Source of the DNA: Rhynchopus sp. YZ270_cl-10
Lineage: Eukaryota > Euglenozoa > Diplonemea > Diplonemida > Diplonemidae
Direction: 5' to 3'
Length of the DNA: 64,000 nt
Assembly (NCBI GenBank): GCA_964035575.1
Contig: OZ037916.1
Location: 620,001-684,000, forward strand
Shown: positions 53,518 to 63,440 of the stretch, one piece after another
How the letters are laid out: every line of letters begins with the position of its first letter
How positions within the stretch are numbered: position 1 is the first letter of the stretch
Position numbers and translations under genes: made by a program
The notes under the pieces: generated by a model
The model's input: only the letters and a program-made list of their open reading frames with translations
Database searches by the model: none
Told to the model about the DNA's origin: nothing

Positions 53518-53525
<8 letters not shown>
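53096..53525. repeat. Direct duplication and hairpin element
   Basis: About 118 bases at 53096-53214 recur almost unchanged at 53407-53525 (from GTGCACTCAATTTGCCTCGC to GAGGTGAATAAATAGTT). The second copy is the right half of a hairpin element at 53350-53512 whose left arm reads ATTCACCTCCTTTTAGCGG and TTTTTTTCCCAGG; the first copy has lost its partner. The loop is CTCGCTTCGCTCGG. A run of 34 T follows. Confidence 0.7.
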
Positions 53526-53555
<30 letters not shown>

Positions 53556-53556
<1 letters not shown>

Positions 53557-54375
53557 GAGACATAAACTTTAGGCTGATGTTCCCTCTTAGATGTCTTTTC
53601 CTCCATTCCCTTTCATTCTGTACGAAACAATGAGAAAGACAATGTACCTAAAAAGGACTTCTTCCGAACAAACAAAACATTCAATAAATATAAAGCGGAA
53701 TCCCTATACACAGAAAAAAGGGGGAAAAAAAGGTTGTCAGATTATCGTCAATACGCTCTGCTGTGAGTTGCAATGGGGGAAAAAAAAAACAAGGCAACGA
53801 AGCATGGGGGGAAACGCTCTCCTCTCACTTCCCCTCCCTCCCGCTCCCTCCCCTTCCGTATCACCCATTTACACAAAAAAAAAATTGATCTTTTTTTTTT
53901 AAAGATTTATTTTTACCAAGGTGACGAAAGGATTAGGAGTATCAATTTGTTGACTTTGTTATCAAGGGGTGGCTAAGCATGAGAGAGACTCATGTAATAA
54001 TTTTTTCTCTTTTTTATGTTCTATGAAAAACAACGTTTTTTTGTTTGTATAAAAAAAAGGGCTAGGTGTTTTCTATTCGAAAGGGGCAGAGAAAGTGTGC
54101 AGATGTGAGAGAATGCAAATCCGACATCTCGGCATCTGCCACATTATCATACCTCAATCCTCCGTAGGATGTGTATAGGTGCACATTTTTTTTTGGAGGT
54201 ACGGTGTAGCGCGTCCACAGAGGCGTTTGCAAATTCCATCTTGCATTTTGTAAGGTGGCTAAAGCAAGGGTGAGGCTCATATAATTTGTCTGCCGATGAA
54301 CGGTGAGGCGTTTGCACTTTCAACTTCTCTTTTTTTTTTGGTAAACTCCTAAGAGGGGTGAGGCCCCACTGTCGC
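53556..54375 (+). repeat. Gene-poor stretch with class B and A modules
   Basis: 53948-54010 is class B-like (GTGGCTAAGCATGAGAG); 54190-54250 is class A-like (GCGTCCACAGAGGCGTTTGC); 54251-54345 is class B-like and then a clear class A (GATGAACGGTGAGGCGTTTG, CACTTTCAACTTCTC). No gene supported. Confidence 0.55.
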
Positions 54376-54520
54376 ATGGGACGCCAAAAGAGAGGTGTTG
54401 TGATCCCCTGCTCTCTTCTCGATAGTCATGCACTAAGTGTTGTATTCAGCAAACGGGAGCACATGTTAAAGCTACCCTACAGCGATGGCTACGGCAGGGG
54501 CAAGATAATTAAGAATCCTT
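54376..54520 (+). other. Candidate first exon of an unidentified gene
   Basis: An ATG-started, codon-like stretch reading MGRQKRGVVIPCSLLDSHAL, then SVVFSKREHMLKLPYSDGYG and RGKIIKN before it runs into T-rich DNA. No GTATG donor is obvious at its end, so I cannot link it confidently to the exon at 55279. No family recognised. Confidence 0.3.
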
Positions 54521-55034
54521 TTTCCCACTTTTTTTGTCCGTCTGTCTTTTCTTTTTTTCTTTTTCTTTTTCTGCCGCAAAATCAGGGTACCCTGCACAAA
54601 AAGCCTTTGCCTTGTTCCCTCAGTGCAGGTCTTCCCCTCTTGCCGTGTTGCATTGTCAATATTTACCCCCGCTTCCTGTTGCCACCTTGTTGCGTTATTC
54701 GTTTTTTTTCTTGACTGAGTTGTGCATCTTTCAAGCTTTGTCTTTTTAATACATTGTCCACTTGGCTTGGTAAGGGTTGTTTTTGTTTTATCTGACACGA
54801 CTGCTTTTTTTGGGGAGTTTTTGTTTTGGTTTTATTTTTCTCTCAAAATATGGCTCCGTCTATGTTCTGTATCCTCACGCGGTTCTTATGCCCTTTTTTT
54901 TGTGTAATTTTATTTGCACTTTTCAACTTCTTTCCTCATCTATCTTCTCAACTGTTCCTTTCCCAATACCGACTCATTTTTTGTGATCGGAACCCGAAGT
55001 GCACATTTTTGCAATTATTTTGGAAATACGGCCA

Positions 55035-55265
55035 GAAATTTAAAGATATGTGTGGAAGAGTATTCACATCTTTCAAGCTTTTTTACTATCATCTTCACTT
55101 TTTATTTGATTGTGCTTTTGTCCGGATGGCTGGCAGCCTTCGTGGGTAAGTCGGAGGTGCCAGCATCAAAAGCTATTCTTTTACTCCATTTCCGCCCGGT
55201 ACAGCCGGTCATTGTACCAAGGTACACTGTCATGCGAGGGCTTTGTATTTCAAGTCATTTTTATA
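55035..55265 (+). repeat. Modules F, D and C in a row
   Basis: F at 55035-55085 (TTCACATCTTTCAAGC), D at 55110-55170 (GTCCGGATGGCTGGCAGCC), C at 55185-55265 (GTACCAAGGTACACTG, GCGAGGGCTTTGTATTTC). They end 15 bases before the acceptor of the exon at 55279. Confidence 0.65.
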
Positions 55266-55278
55266 TTTTTTCCTCCAG

Positions 55279-55449
55279 GAGCACCCAGTCGAAGCTGCAC
55301 AGATGCAATTACTGCATCGCGCGGTGTTTGACAAAAATAATAAAAGAACTGCGGGGAGCTGGACGGCCCGATCTTTTCTTTTGTACATGCTGGATGGGGA
55401 AAACGAAGGTGGGTCTCACACTGTGAAATGGTACCCACCCGATCCCTAA
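55279..55449 (+). CDS. Terminal exon of an unidentified gene (partial)
   Basis: After TTTTTTCCTCCAG the frame reads EHPVEAAQMQLLHRAVFDKN, then GSWTARSFLLYMLDGENEGG and HTVKWYPPDP before TAA: 56 residues with codon-like composition. The upstream part must lie in an exon I could not place; 54376-54520 is one candidate. No family recognised. Confidence 0.45.
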   Translation, partial: EHPVEAAQMQLLHRAVFDKNNKRTAGSWTARSFLLYMLDGENEGGSHTVKWYPPDP

Positions 55450-57306
55450 TGAGGCAACACTACACCTAGGCCCGCCGGCCTATTCCTCTGTCTAGTAGGC
55501 AAAGGGGGAAGTACAGACACTGCAGACACATCAGAATTTTTTTCTGTGGACCACCCTACACAAAAAAAAAATCACAGTTTTTTTTTGCTGTACGCGCTAG
55601 GGAAAGAGAAAGGACAATGTTTTATCAACGCTACTTTTTATTTTATTTTTTGGAGCTCCGTTACTGTGCTATTTTTTTTTTTGCCGAACTATATTTTGTC
55701 TCATTTTTTTTTTTTTTGGGTGGGTGGGCTTGCGTTTTCTTTTTTCTTTTTATTTGTCTCCATTTCCCAATGCATTTCATCGCTGTATTGTGTATGTATT
55801 TTCCCGTCAGAGTACAGACCGTAGTATTTTCCCTATCCCCCTTTTCTTCTAAGGTGACTAAGCACGAGAGGATCCAAAAATACAACAAAAAAGATTGATG
55901 AATAACCAATGTTCAAAACATTAAGTAATCTAATCAGACTAAACACGAGAGGCTTAGGGTCATCTTATAAACTTTTATTTTCTTCTCTCTCTGCATACAA
56001 TGTCCCCGCTGTATATCAATGAAATGCCATACGCGGTTCGATAACCCACAGAAGTCCAGTGCCTGCGTACATATACGTTAGCACTTTCTCAGCTTCCTTT
56101 TTTTTAAGGTGACTGAGCACAGAGGCTTGATACATAGTGTAACTTTTTTTTGTTCAATTTGGGTATATTCTCGTGGTTTATATGTAAGAACAGTGTTGTC
56201 CAGGTTGGTGCGTGACCAGTGTATTTGGTTATGCAGGCACCAAAGGTATACAGTCTCGAGAGGATTTTGTATTTTTTAATTCAAAATTTATAGTCTCGCT
56301 CTCTATAGAAGCTTTTTGGAAAGAGTGAAGATTTGCACAAAACTGTGGCAACACAAAACTCGGGGCAACTACACTACTCCAATAATTTATCAGAAAAAGA
56401 AACGGGAAAAGTCTCTACTAAAGGCTTTTTGTTGGATGTGTGTTCGCGAGAGGTACGTTCACCTTACAAGGTTTCTTGGTGGATAAGGTGACAAAGCAGG
56501 AGAGGCTTAGGTTCATCTTATGAACGTTTCTTTTGTTCGAGGGGGTTTCTTCTTGAGGAAGGTGCGATATACACAAAAAAAAACCATATAGTGGAGCACA
56601 CTCTAGGGTGGCTACACAAATACAACCAAGTTTTCAAAAAAACCCCCTCTGTGATCTAAACAATACTCAATCAATAGAGGAGCCTTTCGCGTCTTTCAAA
56701 AAAAAGCCTGAGGGTATCGCCTCAAATTTTTATTTCACCCCCTTTTTTACGGATTGCAAATTTTCCTCGGCGTGGTCTGTAAAGGGTTTAACTTTTTTTT
56801 TTGTTGGTATCTCATTCCCCTTGAGCTGTACAAGGCCGTTTTCTCCCCTTATTTTTGCGTGGGGTTTTTGCCACTTCAATGTTAAAGAAAAACTCAACCC
56901 AATTTGGTGTAAAGTGATTGTCGCCACAATAAAAGAAAAGGAAAGAAGAAGAAAAAAGTTCGAAGAATATTCCTGTGTGGCGTTTTATTTCTGGTTTGCC
57001 CTTCCCTTTTTATATTGGGACCTATTATTTTAGCCCGTCTTTTTCTTTTCTTTTCGAAGACACAATAAACATGAAACGATTCGACTCCCCCTCCCCTTTC
57101 TTTTGTAAACCACGAAATGGATGTAGGACTGCATGGTTGGGGTGTCCACCCCCTGGTACAGCCGGTTATACCAAAGGTACACTGTTCACGAGAGGGCTTT
57201 GTATTTTAACTCTACTTTTTTTTACTCAACCCCTCCACCCCCTCCACCCCCTTCGCCCCACCATACTTTACCTTCCCCCTAGGGTATACACACAAAAAGG
57301 TTGTAG
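55450..57306 (+). repeat. Densest module field: B, B, B-box+A, B, C, E, F, B, E, C
   Basis: Class B at 55850-55872, 55935-55985, 56106-56155 and 56484-56535; B-box hairpin plus class A at 56030-56105 (GGTTCGATAACCCACAG); class C at 56195-56285; class E at 56325-56400 and a diverged copy at 56585-56640; class F at 56425-56480; long class C at 57108-57220 with ACGAGAGG. No gene is supported between them. The last C copy is followed by a CT-rich run and CCCCCTAG, a likely acceptor for the gene at 57307. Confidence 0.7.
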
Positions 57307-57991
57307 ATGAACACACATTTGGTTGTTACGGAGGATGCGGTGAGTGGGTTTCCGTGCAGCGAGGTGGGAATGGGAAGGGTGCGGACAAGCAAGAGGACAC
57401 GGGACGACGCAGAGACGAGCTGCGATTCATCGTACTACGGTATCAGCAATGAGAACTCGGTGCTGTCTCAGGAGGGTGCGGAGAACGGTGACAGCAGCCC
57501 GCCTCCTCGTGTGCACATTGCGCGTGTCGTCAAGAAGAAAACCAAAGTGCAGCCTCAACTCATCACCGGGGTCCGCATCATGGACGACGGGTCCACCTCA
57601 CCCCTGACAGCTGCCCCACAACAACGCGAACCCTCCGCAGACAAGGTCAACGTCCTCACCATAAAGTCGAAGAAGCGTGGTGCAAGCCAAGATCCACCAA
57701 GGTATGAAAGTATTTGATTTTTTTTTCAGAGATTTTTCAGAGAGAAAGAGAGAGGGTTTTGTGAAGTGATTTTCAATGTAGTGTGGGTTTGTATGTGTTT
57801 TGGATTAGATCTTAAAAAATTCCCTGTTTTCACTGCCGATGCAATTAAAAACGACAAAAAAAATAAAATCATGCAGCGATGTGTTCAGCTCCCCGCCCCC
57901 AGCCAGGCCTGCGAACAGAGGAGTTTCGATGAGCAAGGGACTCGAATTCACAGACGAGCTGCTGCAGAAACTGGGACAGCTGCAAATATGA
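57307..57991 (+). CDS. Unrecognised protein, two exons (169 residues)
   Basis: Exons 57307-57701 and 57877-57991; the 175-base intron starts GTATGA and ends ATGCAG, and the join keeps frame (PPS-DVFSSPPPARPANRGVSM). The protein is hydrophilic and probably disordered: charged and Ser-rich with a KKKTKVQPQLITGVRIMDDG core, a basic KSKKRGASQ patch, and a helical end, GLEFTDELLQKLGQLQI. No membrane span. Function unknown; the basic patches would suit a nuclear or cytoskeletal adaptor, but that is a guess. Confidence 0.6.
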
Positions 57992-58032
57992 GGTAGAGAC
58001 CAGATCAGAGGAACGAATACAATATAATTCCC

Positions 58033-58165
58033 GTTCAATTATATCCCCACAATTTAACGCAGTGAGTTATGGGGTCAGTACTAATCCTACAAGCGCAGCG
58101 AGTGGGGTTCGTAAACGAGTGGCCCACAACTCACTAAGTTAAATTTTTGGGTAAAATAATTGAAC
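58033..58165. mobile_element. Hairpin element (133 bp)
   Basis: GTTCAATTAT and ATAATTGAAC ends enclose arms with AATTTAACGCAGTGAGTT on the left and AACTCACTAAGTTAAATT on the right. The centre has GCGCAGCGAG, the same style of loop as at 37759 and 53350. Confidence 0.6.
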
Positions 58166-58663
58166 AAGAAATTAGTAGTTTTCATTGACGTGCTCTTACA
58201 GCATTTTTCACAGAATTTATAATTACACGCCTGGCATAATTGCATCCCTGACCTTTAAATTAGGGGTTTCAAATTTCACGTTTGTAATAGGATTTTGTGA
58301 AGAGTCTATAATAGTACGTGAATAACGATTAAAAAAAAACAACAAAGGTTTGACAAGCATGGAACAATTAAAAAACGCAAAACAAAAACACTAGCCTTGA
58401 ACCAAAATTACAATTGACGAAAAAAATATTTGTTCCGGTGTCAAAATCTTCGAAGAAAAGGGATCAAGAGTGTTCCATACGATACACAGTGATAACATTC
58501 CCATATTTCCACACACTCCCTCCCTCCCCAAAAAAAAATATCCATTTTGCTGAGCCAGGAGGAGGCAATAGCTTCCAACACAACTTATAAAAAAAAAGAG
58601 TAAATAATTCTGAGCGCGGCGATATTTGGCGGTTTTGGTAAAACCACCCCCACTCCCCACACC

Positions 58664-58799
58664 TAATGGTGGCAGTATTGTGATAGGAGCCCATTGGAAT
58701 ACGCAAAATACATCAAAATACGTCACAATACACATTGTGATGTATTTTGATGTATTTTGAGTATTCCAATGGGCTCCTATCACAATACTGCCACCATTA
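58664..58799. mobile_element. TA-flanked near-perfect hairpin MITE (136 bp)
   Basis: TA then ATGGTGGCAGTATTGTGATA; the right arm is the complement over more than 60 bases, with only minor changes near the centre. Tc1/mariner-type target duplication; non-coding. Confidence 0.85.
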
Positions 58800-59519
58800 C
58801 CCACATCCCCCCCGTTCCCCTTTCCGCCCTTCGTTTTGAGATAACATAAATACGAAAGGTTGTAAGGCACTTCCAGCATTTCTTTTAAAGGTGTGTGTCG
58901 TGCGTCTACCAATAAGCGTTGTTCGTTTCATCATAAAATCCCCCCTTTTTTTTAGATGTGTTTACACGAGGTACAAGCATCTTTAAGGTTTTCTTTTGCT
59001 TTTTTTTAAACGCTTATTTAGTGTGCGCACAAACGAGATGCATTCATTTCAAATTTTTTCTTTTCTCTCCCCAACTCGGTTGTCAACCCCTTTTTTTTTA
59101 AAAAGGCAACTATCAGACATAATTTAGTACACAAGTTTGCGAGTATTTTTTTTCCCCCAGGGCTTTCGTATCTACCTTTTTATTATCCTGAAGGCAGGTT
59201 CTATTTTTAAGGATTCAAGGTGCGAGCATGGATGTCCCCCCAAGTCTCGTTTCTCTTCAGATAGGGCGCCGTTGATTTTTTTAAAAAATAGCCTTTGGGC
59301 GACATTGAGTACAGATCCTGCAATAGCAGGTGATTGTCGACTCAAAAAAAATTTTTTTTGGTTTATTTGGGCAATGATTATGTACCTGCATGCAACCTCC
59401 CACGTGGAAACCGTGTGCACGTCAATGAAGTGCTCTCTGGGGTTCGATACCCGTGGAGAATAAGTGACAACGCCCGCCGATGGACGGTGAGGTGTTGCCT
59501 CCCCCCCCCCCCCCCCCCC

Positions 59520-62243
59520 TAGGGCAGTGCTTTTAGGAAACGTGGGGAAACGCACGTTTCCCAAAAAACTGGGAAACGGAAACGTTGGGAAACGGGAAAC
59601 GTTGGCGTTTCTTTGTTGGAAACGTTACGAAACGTGGTTTTGGGAAACGTGAAGGGAAACGGGGAAAACAAAAAAAAACCCCCCGCGACGATGTCTTTAT
59701 CACCACAGCGTCACAACAGGAACAACATCACAAAAAATTGTACATGAGTGGTGACAATACTCAGTTGGGACATCATAAAAGATGTCGGGATGGCTTCCAA
59801 ACTGATCTGAGGACAGATACTGCACTCCGCCCAAGCTGAGATTGTTACAACCCCACCCAAGAAAAAACAAGTCGCTGAGATTTTTTTTTGAGGTCAACCT
59901 ACCTGGGGTTCTTTATTGGATACCAACAAAGACAAAAAAGTAGGTGTTGAAAATGCGCAGTTTCAACAGGAAAAAAACACAATGAAAACAAAGAACGTAA
60001 AAAAAAACAAAAAAAAACAAAAAAAAAATCATCCTTCGATTCCATCCACACTGTCGTCTCCTAGCACCACCTCGTCAAGCTCCCAGTAACCGGCCACGAC
60101 GTGGGTGGTGGACGTGTTCCTCTTGTTGTACAGAATGCGTGTAAGTTTGTCAGCCGTGCTGGCTGACAACCCATTGCGCTTCCTGGTTTTTACGTCGCCG
60201 TAGCAGCTCCAACCTCTCTCAGCCGCACCAACAGATGAAGTTTGAGCGAGCATGATTGTTGCCAGCTCTTTGAGCAGAGGCCATTCTGCTCCGAACATGG
60301 ACCACCACTTGTGTCCACCCCACTTCGACGCGATCGCCTTTTCTTCTAGTACACCGAAATTTTGCGTGCTCCAGTTTTCGTACTCTTCCAAAGCTTGCAG
60401 TGCTTTCTCTTCATCATAATACCGCAGCAGCGCCTCCTGTAGTAAAGCAGATTATGCGAAGGTCACCTGCCATACATACCTTCAGCCCTGCTTTAGACTC
60501 ATCGTCATCCCTCGCTGTCAGGCGGAATGTTGGTGACAGTGCATGTGCCGCGTTGTGGATGGGGGCTGCAACGTATTTCCATCTGGTGTTCACCCTGTCT
60601 GCAATTTTTTGCTTACGTGCTGCCGTGAGGAATTGAGTTATGGGTAGCGCTTCGATGTTCTTCTTCAGCTCGGCGAAACCCTCCTTCACGTACTCCACGG
60701 AAGCGCTGTTCCCCGACGCGTCGTCGTTGTCGTAACGCTTCAACACGGTGAAGATCACATCTCCAATGTGCCACGCCCCCTCCAGCTTCTTCCAGAAGGC
60801 GTCCTGGAGCACAACCGACGCCCATTCGGTAGCTGTGGCCTTCGCATCCGCACTCCTTAGCTGAACCTTCCACTCGCCAAAGCCTTCACCAGCAAACATC
60901 TCACGCAGCGGCCCTTTCAAGTCCAGCAACCGTTGCATCATGATAAAAAAGCTTCCAAAGCGAGTGTCCACAGGTAGCAGCAGCCTCTTGTCGGACCTCT
61001 CCTCAAGAAGTGTGACCAAGCGCTGGCGTGTCTTCACCCACTTCGCCAACGCCGTAGCTTTGTGCACGACTTCATTGAAGAATTTGAATTCTTCCTTTGT
61101 GCTCGCTTTGGAGGAGTCACCTAGATCTTCTAAAAGAAGATCATAGGTGTGGAGAACACAAACAGACGTTAACACCTTCTCAACCCGGGCTCGAATTAAG
61201 GGGAGGGCCTCCTTGCATGCCCCATCAACACAAATGTGTATCAGCTTCGACCTTACCTCCTCGGGGATAAGCACAGGAAGGGAGCAGATATAGTCTGCGA
61301 TCGCGGCCATAGTTTTTCTCTTGCTCGTCTTGTTATCTACATAGTACGTCGATGTGGACGTACTCACGATCCCGTTAAAGATGGACCTGTCGTTGCAATC
61401 AGTCCAGCCGTCCGACAATAACGACAGCCCGAACTTTGCTTCGGCAAGCATGCCCTTTTCGCAGAGTTTGTCCATCTCTGCGACGTACTCCTGCAGTAGT
61501 TCGCCTGCAAGGTCGTCGGGGGATGGCGGCTTGAACTCGGATGCCTCAGATTGAGACATCCGCGACAACATCATGACTAACGTCATGAATGAGCGGCTCT
61601 TTGCTTTCCGGAAGGGAATGCACTCTTCGTAGAAGAAGTCCCTAATACTCTGCATGGCTTCGATCTTGGTGGTTACGCGTGTGAGAAAGGGGTCTAGCGA
61701 CGTTTGTTTGTTGTCCTTCTGCTGCGTTACCTTCGCCTCTGTGTTCTGCAACTTCGCTTTTGCTATTTCAAACTCATCCTTCTTGTCGTCTTTTGGGGAG
61801 CACGCAGTCACTGACGACCCCTTCCCAAGGAGGTGTTCTTTGATCCTCCCCGCAGACGACACTGAGAATTTCTTATCACAAAAGGTGCACTCCACCTTCC
61901 GGAGCTTTGTCCCTGCACCTTCCACAACCTTCACGTAGTCCCACGCGTCATCCGCCTTCCTTTTGGGCATTATGCAAATCTACGGTATAAATGTGTTTGT
62001 CTGAAGTGCAGAAAGCGTCGGAGAACGGGGGAGAAAAGAGAGAGGAGAAAACAAGCGGGGAGGGGATACACAGACGTGCGACTTTTCGCGAGGGTCTTGA
62101 GCGTTTTGTCAAATACTATGTGTTAACTAAAGAAAACCCCTTGCAACGTTTCTTTAGCGTTTCCTCAACGTTTCCCAAGAATCTGGGAAACGTCAACGTT
62201 TCCTTTTGGGAAACGTTGACCGTTTCCTAGGCGCACTGCCCTA
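59520..62243 (-). mobile_element. hAT-family DNA transposon, apparently complete (2.72 kb)
   Basis: Terminal inverted repeats TAGGGCAGTGC with TAGGAAACG shortly after, on both ends. Subterminal DNA has many GGGAAACG copies (eight or more on the left, about six on the right), as in other hATs, where they bind transposase. Left flank is a C-run; the right end is interrupted by the foldback element inserted in its last TA, beyond which another C-run begins, so the 8-base target duplication would be CCCCCCCC. It encodes the transposase at 60029-61970. Confidence 0.9.
60029..61970 (-). CDS. hAT transposase, two exons (632 residues)
   Basis: Exons 61970-60480 and 60436-60029, with a 43-base intron (GTATGT to CTACAG) that keeps frame. 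Domains: an N-terminal BED-like zinc finger (C28, C31, H46, C57); the DUF659-like catalytic core with LLSDGWTD and then HICVDGACKEALPL and VCVLHTYDLLLEDLG; and the hAT C-terminal dimerisation region with AAERGWSCYGDVKTRKRNGL. The two aspartates and the final glutamate expected of the hAT DDE triad are present. No stop or shift is seen, so it may be active. The intron matches host splice rules, so it depends on host splicing. GC-rich codon use resembles host genes. Confidence 0.9.
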
Positions 62244-63440
62244 GGGGGTCCGACTCCTAATAGACTTGTGTATAAAATTTCGTACAAAAAACTCATTATT
62301 AAACTTCTGGTCATTTCCAAGGCAACTGCGGGTGAAAAACACCCTCAGAGTGGGTCACAGGGGGCCTGTGGGCCGAAAAACGACCCAGAAGTCACCCCAG
62401 AATACAAAAAAATGGAAAAAAATAGTGAAAAAACGGCTTTTTTCAGGTTTTGGCCATATTGGGCAAAATAGCGATTTTTCAAGAAAAACCCAAAAAAACG
62501 GTTATTTTTTGACATCACAAAGCCTCCTTTGGCACAAATATACCCCAAAAGTGGCCCGTGAGTCCATTCCAACCTGTTTTGGACATATTTGACACTTTTG
62601 GAAGTGTTTTTTTGGTGTTTTTACGTCAAAAAAAATACCCTGGCAATACCCTGACCGCGCTCCGGCAGCATTCCAGCATGCTGTTTGACCCATATAGGGG
62701 TCAAGAAATGGCCAAAAACCCCTGAAAAAGGACCCTGGGAGCCCAGATTGTTCCAAATTTCCACCACATCCCCACCCAAACACCGCAAAAACACGACAGA
62801 AAATCGTCTTAAAAAACACACTTTTTTCAAAAAGGTCGTCAGACAGGCTCCATAATGACCTTTTTGAAAAAGTGTGTTTTTTAAGACGATTTTCTGTCGT
62901 GTTTTTGCGGTGTTTGGGTGGGGATGTGGTGGAAATTTGGAACTATCTGGGCTCCCAGGGTCCTTTTTCGGGGGTTTTTGGCCATTTCTTGACCCCTATA
63001 TGGGTCAAACAGCATGCTGGAATGCTGCCGGAGCGCGGTCAGGGTATTGCCAGGGTATTTTTTTTGACGTAAAAACACCAAAAAAACACTTCCAAAAGTG
63101 TCAAATATGTCCAAAACAGGTTGGAATGGACTCACGGGCCACTTTTGGGGTATATTTGTGCCAAAGGAGGCTTTGTGATGTCAAAAAATAACCGCTTTTT
63201 TGGGTTTTTCTTGAAAAATCGCTATTTTGCCCAATATGGCCAAAACGTGAAAAAAGCCGTTTTTTCACTATTTTTTTCCATTTTTTTGTATTCTGGGGTG
63301 ACTTCTGGGTCGTTTTTCGGCCCACAGGCCCCCTGTGACCCACTCTGAGGGTGTTTTTCACCCGCAGTTGCCTTGGAAATGACCAGAAGTTTAATAATGA
63401 GTTTTTTGTACGGTAATTTTACTCACAGTCGGACCCCCTA
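62242..63440. mobile_element. Foldback element, 1.2 kb almost entirely palindromic
   Basis: Arms 62244-62837 and 62857-63438 are reverse complements with few differences; the spacer is only 19 bases. The ends read TAGGGGGTCCGACT and its complement, with TA duplicated at both sides. The left TA is also the final TA of the hAT element, so this insertion is younger than the hAT. The mirrored frames in the two arms are not genes. The ends resemble those of 1144-1908. Confidence 0.9.

Larger units (their letters stand above)
57992..59519. other. Gene-free stretch with two hairpin elements and F/A modules
   Basis: Besides the elements listed separately, class F modules are at 58955-58995 and 59010-59065, and a B-box-like GGGGTTCGATACCC with a class A-like GATGGACGGTGAGGTGTTGC is at 59430-59500. 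A C-run of about 20 bases (to 59519) abuts the hAT element. Confidence 0.5.

Noticed and set aside
54777-55149. Phe-rich membrane-like frames
   Set aside because: They are T-rich intergenic DNA read as Phe/Leu; no family, and modules of classes F and D lie within them.
62266-63361. Mirror-image frames of 66-108 residues on both strands
   Set aside because: They lie in the two arms of the foldback palindrome and are copies of each other in reverse; no coding signal.
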